Below are positions 1-5,333 of a DNA stretch of 5,419 bases, one piece after another. The first letter of the stretch is position 1. Each line of letters starts with the position of its first letter. The stretch covers positions 1 to 5,419 of the forward strand of contig CADBNA010000465.1 in assembly GCA_902795835.1 (NCBI GenBank), in the 5' to 3' direction. Origin of the DNA: an uncultured Lachnospiraceae bacterium. GTDB taxonomy: Bacteria; Bacillota_A; Clostridia; Lachnospirales; Lachnospiraceae. Below the pieces are notes generated by a model. That model ran no database searches. It saw only the letters and a program-made list of their open reading frames with translations, and was not told the origin of the DNA. The translations under genes were made by a program, and so were the position numbers.

Positions 1-122
1 GATCATAGGGAGAATTTCTACATTCAGCTTTCTGCAGCCCTGTATCTGAAAAAAACAGTATGAAGCAGCAGGACTCCCATCACAATTTATTATATTCTTT
101 TTTACTGCAGACAACCAGTCCA

Positions 123-137
123 GCCTGCAGCGCAGGC
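123..137. repeat. Short perfect hairpin (6-bp stem)
   Basis: GCCTGC at 123-128 and GCAGGC at 132-137 form a perfect 6-bp stem with a 3-base loop. AGCCTGC occurs again at about 161-167. No T-run follows on either strand at a suitable distance, so it is not a standard terminator. Its role is unknown. Confidence 0.35.
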
Positions 138-180
138 AAACAACGTCCGATTGAGATAATAGCCTGCGAATCTTATGACT

Positions 181-204
181 TTTTGTAACGAATTTTGTAA
201 CGAA
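181..204. repeat. Perfect tandem duplication of a dodecamer
   Basis: TTTTGTAACGAA occurs twice back to back (181-192 and 193-204) with no mismatch. The unit length is a multiple of three, so a reading frame would not be broken by it. It could be a small tandem duplication by slippage, a paired protein-binding site, or a repeat in a decayed coding tail. The sequence alone does not decide. Confidence 0.8.
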
Positions 205-373
205 TCCGGGATCAATTCCATTCTGGTAGACAATTTGTAGATAATTCTCTGGACTTTTTCTGTATGCTGCGAAATGGCATTTCAGGGCGTTCCGTACTTA
301 TTGCTTAGTACAACAACCCCACATTAAGATTTCATTCATCTGAGGGGGGCCGCCCGGGGACTGTCAACTGGCC

Positions 374-1138
374 TCATTCTCTTTTTACAGCCTTCACCAG
401 AAACTGGCTTCCTCCCTGGCCTTCCTTTTGTCCCAAACCGTTTGCAAACGCCATATCCTCTTCCACATCGGCTCCAAGTACATCCAGGATGCACAGGTCC
501 CACATGGGACGAACCAGATAGCTGGCTGTGAGCTTTACAGTTATGGCATCCATCCTGTTCTTCATTTCCTCGCTGAACCCGGATTCCGGCTTTGTATTTT
601 CTTTCCGGTTTTCCCTCATCAACCGTTCATATTCATCCCTGGCGGAAGAATCGTAGAACCGGCGGTTCCAGGTCCCATCATACGTCATCAGAAGGCCGCC
701 CGGTTTCAGTACCCGCAGCCACTCCTGATATGCTTTTTCCGGTCTTGGAAGAACCCATGACAGCCAGCGTGAAAATACAACATCAAATGTATTCTCTTCA
801 AACTGCAGTTCTTCTGCGTTCATTTGATAATAGGTGATGCGGTCAGCATACCCGGCATTCCGCCTCTTTGACTCCTCAAGCATCCCGGCAGCCAGGTCGA
901 TTGCAGTTACAGAATAGCCTGCTTCTGCTGCAATTCCCGTCATAAATCCACTTCCGGTTGCCAGGTCGAGAACACGGATCTCTTCCGGACGCCTTTCCGG
1001 ATAGTGCGCCGAAATATGTTTTACAAAATCCTGCTGCCAAAGAGGTCTGTTCCGCTCATGACCGTCTTCGACATATGTGGAAGCCCGGGTACTCCAGTAA
1101 TCCGCAATATCCTTCTTTAAAACATCCAGTCTGTTCAT
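374..1138 (-). CDS. Class I SAM-dependent methyltransferase (Methyltransf_11/UbiE-like fold)
   Basis: This is a 254-residue soluble methyltransferase that should transfer a methyl group from S-adenosylmethionine; its acceptor cannot be read from the sequence. Motif I, the SAM-binding loop, is VLDLATGSG at about residues 57-65. The acidic end of strand 2, which binds the ribose, is D81 in AIDLAAGML. MNAEE (about 106-110) is the adenine-binding region, FDVVFSRW (about 118-125) is motif IV, and LRVLKPGGLL (141-150) is the post-core motif typical of Methyltransf_11. There is no signal peptide or membrane segment, so it is cytoplasmic. The ATG at 1138 is chosen because AAGGAG lies 7 bases upstream; the frame stays open to an ATG at 1189, but that lies inside a palindromic repeat. 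It follows the two ABC ATPase genes in the same direction, about 76 bases after the second one ends, with the repeat in between and no promoter visible. Methyltransferases of this class do accompany Nik/Opp-type importers in Firmicutes, so a link to a metal or metallophore substrate is possible but unproven. Confidence 0.9.
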   Translation of the reverse strand: MNRLDVLKKDIADYWSTRASTYVEDGHERNRPLWQQDFVKHISAHYPERRPEEIRVLDLATGSGFMTGIAAEAGYSVTAIDLAAGMLEESKRRNAGYADRITYYQMNAEELQFEENTFDVVFSRWLSWVLPRPEKAYQEWLRVLKPGGLLMTYDGTWNRRFYDSSARDEYERLMRENRKENTKPESGFSEEMKNRMDAITVKLTASYLVRPMWDLCILDVLGADVEEDMAFANGLGQKEGQGGSQFLVKAVKRE

Positions 1139-1145
1139 CTGCATT

Positions 1146-1151
1146 CTCCTT
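1146..1151 (-). promoter_or_regulatory. Ribosome binding site fixing the methyltransferase start
   Basis: AAGGAG on the minus strand sits 7 bases before the ATG at 1138. It is only 1 base before an in-frame ATG at 1144, which is too close, so 1138 is the better start. Confidence 0.8.
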
Positions 1152-1165
1152 ATGCATGGTGTACT

Positions 1166-1210
1166 ACGGGGACAGGTTCTCTGGCGCAAAGTCAGGGTAC
1201 CTGTCCCCGT
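1166..1210. repeat. Compound palindrome, REP/RAYT-like (GGGGACAGGT arms)
   Basis: ACGGGGACAGGT at 1166-1177 pairs perfectly with ACCTGTCCCCGT at 1199-1210, giving a 12-bp outer stem. Inside it, CTGGC (1181-1185) pairs with GTCAG (1191-1195) through one G-T wobble around a GCAAA loop. The element begins 4 bases after the stop codon of the upstream ABC ATPase gene. Palindromes with GGGGAC arms of this style are dispersed in many Clostridia genomes and resemble REP elements mobilised by RAYT (TnpA-REP) enzymes; that family assignment is from memory. In the transcript it would form a strong hairpin between the ATPase and methyltransferase messages and could protect the 3' end or attenuate read-through. 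It lacks the T-run of a rho-independent terminator. Confidence 0.7.
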
Positions 1211-1214
1211 GATA

Positions 1215-1844
1215 TCAGCCGTCCTGATATGTCAGGTTCAGCTCTTCCAGATTGACAATGCGGGTACAGAGCTGATGCGCCAGCGCCATATTATGGCTGA
1301 TAACGAGCAGTCCCAGATTCCGCTTTTTCACCTGGTCAAGCAGCGCGTTCCAGATCTGTGCCTGTGTGATGGCATCCAGCATGGTACTCATCTCATCGGC
1401 AATAATAAACTCTGTCTGCGGCCCCAGTACCCGGGCGACGCAGAAGCGCTGCAGTTCTCCGCCGGAAAGCTCATTCGGCCAGCGGTCATACCAGAGATCC
1501 TTCCGGATTCGTAGTTCGCGGAGAATATCATCCGTGGGTTCCCAGGCCTCGGCTACGGTATCCCGCAGCTTCCATCTGGGATTGACGGCCTTCTCCGGAT
1601 GCTGGTAAATCAGCTGCACCGGGCAGTAGCCCGTGAGAGGGAGTGGTCTTCCTTTCCACAGAATCTCGCCGCTGACGGGCAGTTCATAACCGGCCAGAAG
1701 TCTGGCAAGCGTGCTCTTGCCGTATCCGGAGGGACCTATCAGACCGACCCTCTCCCCTTCTTCGATTTTCAGGCTGACGTCTTGCAGAATCCAGGGACCG
1801 TCGCCGTACCGGAAACTGACATTTTTTGCTTCCAGAAGACTCAT
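1215..1844 (-). CDS. ABC transporter ATPase, OppF/DppF/NikE-like
   Basis: This is one of two cytoplasmic motor subunits of a dipeptide/nickel-type ABC importer; it would bind and hydrolyse ATP as a heterodimer with the protein encoded just upstream. All catalytic motifs are present in the 209 residues: Walker A GPSGYGKST (37-45, with Y where C is usual), Q-loop Q81 in IYQHPEKAVNPRW, signature LSGGELQR (126-133), Walker B FIIADE (146-151), D-loop Asp157 and switch His184. The DEMSTMLDAITQAQIW stretch is characteristic of the Firmicutes NikE-like subgroup. It is shorter than typical OppF (over 300 residues) because it lacks the C-terminal oligo_HPY extension; I consider this normal for the subgroup rather than a truncation. 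The start overlaps the stop of the upstream ATPase gene by 4 bases (ATGA), implying translational coupling, with a G-rich AAGGGGG as its weak ribosome site. Nickel, another metal complex or a peptide are all possible substrates. The matching permeases are not intact in this window. Confidence 0.92.
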   Translation of the reverse strand: MSLLEAKNVSFRYGDGPWILQDVSLKIEEGERVGLIGPSGYGKSTLARLLAGYELPVSGEILWKGRPLPLTGYCPVQLIYQHPEKAVNPRWKLRDTVAEAWEPTDDILRELRIRKDLWYDRWPNELSGGELQRFCVARVLGPQTEFIIADEMSTMLDAITQAQIWNALLDQVKKRNLGLLVISHNMALAHQLCTRIVNLEELNLTYQDG

Positions 1845-2668
1845 GCCCCCACCCCCTTTTTCGCCGTGTCATTCATAAAGTCCTCCGGGTCAACGGGCTT
1901 AAACCCATTCTGCGGAAGGGCTTCCCACAGAGCCCGGGTATAAGGATGCTTCAGGGTATCTCCGCCTGCCAGGAATTCCTCCCGGCTGACTACGTCAACG
2001 GTCTGTCCGTCATAGAAAACGGCAATTTTGTCAGCGACGGAAAGGGCTATGTCAATATCATGCGTAATCATGAGGATTCCGCGTCCTTCGTCAGCCAGTT
2101 CCCGGAAATTCTTCATCGTTTCCAGGGCAATGTCCTCGGAGAGACCGGGCGTAGGCTCATCCGCCAGAATCAGCTTCGCATCGCTGATGATCGCCGTAGA
2201 GATCAGCACGCGCCGCGTCATACCTCCGGAGAGCTGGAACGGATACATCGAAGCGACGGATTCCTTCAGACCATATCGCTTAAAGGCTTCCTTCTGCTGC
2301 TCCGCTGTCCCATTGACGCCCTGCACCTGTTTTCCTACCTTCATCAGCGGATCCAGGAAGGTGACTGACTGCGGGATCATGATGATCTCGCTGCCGACCT
2401 TCTCTTTCCGCACGGCATCATCCAGCGGACGGCCATTGTACTGCATCTGTCCGCCTACAATCGCGTTGGAAGGCAGGATGCCAAGAATGGCATGCGCCAG
2501 CACGCTTTTGCCGCTCCCGCTGGCTCCGACGATGACCATGATCTCGCCCTCGTGCACGGTGACGCTCAGATCTGATATCACGTTCAGGTCATATTGCGAA
2601 AGTCCCTTGTCATACATACGGAAGGATACCGAGATGTGCTCTGCCTGCAGTATAACATCATTTTTCAT
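1841..2668 (-). CDS. ABC transporter ATPase, OppD/DppD/NikD-like
   Basis: This is the partner ATPase of the same importer, 275 residues. Motifs in order: Walker A GASGSGKS (48-55), Q-loop Q100 in MIPQSVTFLDPL, signature LSGGM (146-150) followed by TRRV, Walker B LILADE (166-171) and switch His203 in ITHD. HPYTRALWEALP (from 241) is the C-terminal oligo_HPY motif that marks the OppD/DppD/NikD group. The D-loop reads PGLS where the family normally has an aspartate after the leucine (S177), a possible weakening of inter-subunit communication. The ATG at 2668 has AGGAGG 6 bases upstream, and the first base of the preceding permease stop codon (TAG) lies directly before that site. It is transcribed after the permease remnant and before the NikE-like gene, the usual order of such operons. 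The reading frame is intact although the upstream membrane gene is broken. Confidence 0.93.
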   Translation of the reverse strand: MKNDVILQAEHISVSFRMYDKGLSQYDLNVISDLSVTVHEGEIMVIVGASGSGKSVLAHAILGILPSNAIVGGQMQYNGRPLDDAVRKEKVGSEIIMIPQSVTFLDPLMKVGKQVQGVNGTAEQQKEAFKRYGLKESVASMYPFQLSGGMTRRVLISTAIISDAKLILADEPTPGLSEDIALETMKNFRELADEGRGILMITHDIDIALSVADKIAVFYDGQTVDVVSREEFLAGGDTLKHPYTRALWEALPQNGFKPVDPEDFMNDTAKKGVGA

Positions 2669-2674
2669 GCCATG

Positions 2675-2680
2675 CCTCCT
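2675..2680 (-). promoter_or_regulatory. Strong ribosome binding site for the NikD-like ATPase
   Basis: AGGAGG on the minus strand lies 6 bases before the ATG at 2668. It overlaps the permease stop codon at 2679-2681 (read as TAGGAGG), so termination and re-initiation are adjacent. Confidence 0.8.
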
Positions 2681-2930
2681 ATTCCTGTGCGCTGAACGGG
2701 TCGATCAGCAGACGCACATTGTTGCCGATGGCCACGCCTTTCGCTCCTTTTCCCACAAGGACGGAAATCAGGATCAGCAGCACCAGATGCGGCACGCCCA
2801 TGAACAGATCAACAAACCAGTTGAAGAGGGTGCTTACTTTCTTCCCCATGGTGCCGGCGATAATGCCCAGAAGGAGCGCCATGCCCGAGGATACCAGGGA
2901 AGCCGCGAGGCCGCGGGAGCGCACAGGCAT
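2679..2930 (-). pseudogene. Remnant of an ABC importer permease (OppC/DppC/NikC-like), doubly deleted
   Basis: A remnant of about 83 codons of the inner-membrane permease that should work with the two ATPases downstream. The recognisable part begins near GLAASLVSSG and continues through two hydrophobic segments (MALLLGIIAG and WFVDLFMGVPHLVLLILISVL) to GKGAKGVAIG; this is the first part of the BPD_transp_1 membrane domain. In the family the next residues are the coupling (EAA) loop, of the type ALTHWxxLARxIRAE. Here they are missing, and the text jumps straight to NNVRLLIDPFSAQE, which resembles the extreme C-terminus of the family. Roughly 130 residues, including the ATPase-contacting loop and the remaining helices, are therefore absent in frame. 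The N-terminal third, with the first transmembrane helix, is also missing. The open frame extends to an ATG at 2996 inside the hydrolase gene, but those residues do not look like permease. It could still yield a short membrane peptide; it cannot form a transport channel. A misassembly is the main alternative. Confidence 0.8.
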
Positions 2931-2979
2931 GTCGGCACTGTATGCGGAATGCTGACCACGGCGGTTTGGGACTAAGAAA

Positions 2980-3939
2980 TTAGTCTGGCACAGCATACCA
3001 CGCCTTCATACGTGCATGGGCATTCTTCCTGATATTTTGAAAGAAAAATGAATAATCACAGCCGTGATAGCTTTCCGGGCCGAAAACAGGCTCCAGCTTT
3101 CTAAAACCGGGAATCGCCGTTATGGCAAATTTTTTCAGCCGGGGATCCGTTACCACAACAGTTCCCCGTTCAGGATTGATCACAGCGTCAGCCTTTACGC
3201 GAAGCTTATGCAGTCTGGGGAACAACAGATACGGCCTGTAGGAACCTAAGTTTAGTTCCGCAGAAGCATAAGTATCGTCTGTCTTCCAGTTCAGCGGGTT
3301 GACACAAACTGCGCCCGGTGCGACTACAAGCGTTTTATGACCTTTGTTTCCAGGTCCTTCTGTATTCCATGAGACCACAACGCCCAGATCGTATGCGCTC
3401 TGTGCGGCTTTCACATGCGGATTCTCTTCCAGATACTGCTTTGTCAGGGAGTCCCCCAGACAGTATGCGGCGATCATATTTGCATAATAGTCCGGATGTT
3501 CCTTAAAATATTCCGACAAGGCAATGTAACACAGCCTTGATCCCTGTGAATGCCCGGCCAGAAAGAACGGCCGGCCCTGATTCAGATTCTCAAAATAGTA
3601 ATCCAGCGCGGCATAGACATCGGTCCTGGGTTCATTCCATTCAGCCTGATTTACTTCTTCAAAACTCATCTCAGAAAGCTTAACGGCATTTACCTGCCTC
3701 CAGAACGGGGCAAACAGATTTGCAAATGGCTGAAATACGGTTGCCTGCTGCGCGAAATTGCGTCTGGCTCCCCATACCATGCTCCTGTTGTCCACCGCAC
3801 AGATCGCACCTGCTTTCCTGTCAAAGCAGCTTGATGGATACAGGAAGATCACATCTGCAGGTTTGTCCGTGCGGTCGGGCAGGGACAACCAAAATTCTTT
3901 CTTCGAGTAATCTGTCGGTATTCCTTTTAATGGTCTCAT
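2980..3939 (-). CDS. DUF3089 family alpha/beta hydrolase
   Basis: 319 residues, matching the DUF3089 group (PF11288) of the alpha/beta hydrolase superfamily. Visible hallmarks are the strand ADVIFLYPSSCFD (about 28-40), NLFAPFWRQ (about 74-82), a DVYAALDYYFENLNQGRPF lead-in (107-125) and the nucleophile elbow GHSQGS, with Ser131 as predicted nucleophile. The C-terminal YHGCDYSFFFQNIRKNAHAR block (291-310) carries the likely catalytic His292. The acid residue is less clear; Asp265 in VVVTDP is a candidate. Members should hydrolyse an ester or a related bond, but no substrate is established for the family as far as I know. There is no signal peptide or membrane helix, so it appears cytoplasmic. 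The ATG at 3939 has only a weak purine-rich site (GAAAGAG/AAAGAAAA) upstream. It starts 21 bases after the methyltransferase-STAS stop, so the two are probably co-transcribed. Its 3' end abuts the permease remnant with no terminator. The G+C content looks lower than in the ABC genes. Confidence 0.88.
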   Translation of the reverse strand: MRPLKGIPTDYSKKEFWLSLPDRTDKPADVIFLYPSSCFDRKAGAICAVDNRSMVWGARRNFAQQATVFQPFANLFAPFWRQVNAVKLSEMSFEEVNQAEWNEPRTDVYAALDYYFENLNQGRPFFLAGHSQGSRLCYIALSEYFKEHPDYYANMIAAYCLGDSLTKQYLEENPHVKAAQSAYDLGVVVSWNTEGPGNKGHKTLVVAPGAVCVNPLNWKTDDTYASAELNLGSYRPYLLFPRLHKLRVKADAVINPERGTVVVTDPRLKKFAITAIPGFRKLEPVFGPESYHGCDYSFFFQNIRKNAHARMKAWYAVPD

Positions 3940-3960
3940 TTTTCTTTACTCTTTCATTAA

Positions 3961-5253
3961 TTATTCAACCCGGATGATCTCTGTGAACCCTGCCGAATCA
4001 AGGATTTCCCTGACCTCTTTGGACACATGCAGCAGGATAAGGGGCTGCTCCCCCGGCAAAGCCTTTCGGATGATCAAAAGTACACGCAGCCCTGCTGAAG
4101 AAATATACCGGAGGTTCTTACAATCGATCTCTACCCTGTGAAATACCCCCGAAGCCTTTTTCTCCTCCCAGACCTTTAAAAGCAGGGGAGCCCCCAGGGA
4201 ATCCAGCCTGCCCGAAAGAATGAACCGCAAAATATCCCCCACAGTCTCCGTCCGGAAGCGGAAGCCTTCTATGGAAACATCCGGATCCTTCGAATCTTCT
4301 GAGTGATCGGATTTCTCCGAAAGAAAATCCGGATTTACTGTAAACTTCCAGACATGAATACCAGAAAGTGCCTTTTTCAGCTTTTCAATTACTTCCGGCT
4401 GCAGAAAAGCAAAGGAACGAAGCTCATAGCCTCCCCTTGTAAAGGGGATCTTTTCCACGAGTAAGCCGTTCTGAAGAAACTGCTGTTCGTAACGGGAATA
4501 GTCTGCTTCGTCTGGCAGGGTGCCGTCTTTCTTCAGGAAGAGTGCATTGATGCTCGCAAGATCCATCTGAGAATCCCTGGAAAAGCCATTTTTCTCCTTC
4601 CTGAAAATCTCGGAAGCGCGATCCTCGTCAATAGCAGAATACACCACCAGATGACGGGCAACGGCTTCCGGATCCACTGTAACCCAGCAGCCGCCCCTGA
4701 TTTTCAGAAGGCGGAAGATATTCTGTATGACCGTCTTCATCTCACTGGCATTCAGATATCCGAGCAGGCCCTCCGTGCAGACACAGACAGATCCCCACAT
4801 CCCCTCCAGCGCATCCAGTATAGATTTCTCATTCGTAATGTCTACTTCAGCCAACCGTACTTTACTTCTCTGCTCCGGGGGAAGCATATCGCGGATCACA
4901 GGCTGCATACGGTTGATTACCTCAGGAAGATCCCCTCCTACATATTTTATCCCTTTTTCTACCATATCAAAGGCGCGGTGGACATAACCACAGGGCAGGT
5001 CAAAAACAACGTCGCAGCCGCTTTCCAGTGCCACGTTGTTTAAAGCCACGTAGCGTGACTCCCGGTTTGCCAGCAGGCATATTTTTTCCAGCTCATCCCC
5101 TTCACCAAGGCTCCAGGCATAATCATCTTTCTGAAATCCCAGACGCTTCAGGATTTCTTCGGACTTCTCATAGCCGGCGCCTGCCAGCTGAAACAAAGTC
5201 GCAACTGCTGTTTTCGGCACGGGATTTGAACGCTCATAAAGTTCGCTATCCAT
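3961..5253 (-). CDS. Fusion of LCMT/TcmP-like O-methyltransferase and STAS (anti-sigma antagonist) domain
   Basis: A 430-residue cytoplasmic two-domain protein. Residues about 1-300 resemble the leucine carboxyl methyltransferase/TcmP-type O-methyltransferases (PF04072, COG3315). VVFDLPCGY (82-90) is a variant SAM-binding motif I, GGDLPEVI (106-113) carries the ribose-binding acid D109 or D108 region, LAEVDIT (134-140) follows, and CTEGLLGYL (159-167) matches the EGLLxYL hallmark of this family. A charged, probably flexible linker rich in S, D, E and K follows (about 312-326). Residues about 327-430 form a STAS domain: ILSGRLDSLGAPLL (345-358), IDCKNLRYISSAGLRVLL (376-393) and a SKEVREILDSAGFTEII ending. 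In RsbV/SpoIIAA-type STAS proteins the serine in ISSAGL (here S386) is the one phosphorylated by the kinase anti-sigma factor. The ATG at 5253 is chosen because AAGGAG lies 6 bases upstream; a GTG at 5325 in the same frame has no ribosome site and would add 24 residues. The hydrolase gene follows in operon spacing. The methyl acceptor is unknown; no kinase or sigma gene is in the window. Confidence 0.87.
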   Translation of the reverse strand: MDSELYERSNPVPKTAVATLFQLAGAGYEKSEEILKRLGFQKDDYAWSLGEGDELEKICLLANRESRYVALNNVALESGCDVVFDLPCGYVHRAFDMVEKGIKYVGGDLPEVINRMQPVIRDMLPPEQRSKVRLAEVDITNEKSILDALEGMWGSVCVCTEGLLGYLNASEMKTVIQNIFRLLKIRGGCWVTVDPEAVARHLVVYSAIDEDRASEIFRKEKNGFSRDSQMDLASINALFLKKDGTLPDEADYSRYEQQFLQNGLLVEKIPFTRGGYELRSFAFLQPEVIEKLKKALSGIHVWKFTVNPDFLSEKSDHSEDSKDPDVSIEGFRFRTETVGDILRFILSGRLDSLGAPLLLKVWEEKKASGVFHRVEIDCKNLRYISSAGLRVLLIIRKALPGEQPLILLHVSKEVREILDSAGFTEIIRVE

Positions 5254-5259
5254 TTTTAA

Positions 5260-5265
5260 CTCCTT
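5260..5265 (-). promoter_or_regulatory. Ribosome binding site deciding the methyltransferase-STAS start
   Basis: AAGGAG on the minus strand, 6 bases before the ATG at 5253. The alternative GTG at 5325 has nothing comparable upstream and lies next to the transposon end. Confidence 0.8.
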
Positions 5266-5333
5266 CGCGATGGACACCTTGGCAGATGCACCTATTCCTG
5301 TTTTGTATAAGACATCAAAGTCCACGAATGATA

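Larger units (their letters stand above)
1..373. other. Gene-poor stretch downstream of the methyltransferase, no supported gene
   Basis: I see no convincing gene here. On the minus strand one frame runs without a stop from about 297 to the window edge (about 99 codons), but it has no ATG, GTG or TTG preceded by a ribosome binding site and I recognise no domain. A second minus frame gives about 57 codons between stops. Both pass through the tandem dodecamer at 181-204, which the first frame reads as a repeated FVTK. Base composition is visibly A+T-richer than in the neighbouring genes. No convincing rho-independent terminator follows the methyltransferase stop: the G/C-rich patch at 342-360 lacks a good stem and a T-run. 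The stretch could be ordinary intergenic DNA, a decayed gene, or the tail of a gene lying left of the window. Confidence 0.5.

Noticed and set aside
340..373. G/C-rich patch after the methyltransferase as a terminator
   Set aside because: Only a 3-4 base stem can be formed and there is no T-run on the minus strand after it.
1139..1189. Upstream ATG at 1189 as start of the small methyltransferase
   Set aside because: It falls within the palindromic repeat, has no ribosome site and adds an unrelated Arg/Cys-rich leader. AAGGAG correctly spaced before 1138 marks the better start.
1826..2368. Plus-strand open frame of 180 codons
   Set aside because: It is antisense to the two ATPase genes, with no ribosome binding site and no domain.
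2028..2975. Long plus-strand open frame of 315 codons
   Set aside because: It lies opposite the NikD-like ATPase and the permease remnant, which have clear family motifs. Its own translation is rich in Ser, Arg and Pro with no recognisable domain, as expected for an antisense shadow.
5254..5325. GTG at 5325 as start of the methyltransferase-STAS gene
   Set aside because: There is no ribosome site before the GTG, and it is only about 10 bases from the inferred transposon end. The ATG at 5253 has AAGGAG at ideal spacing.
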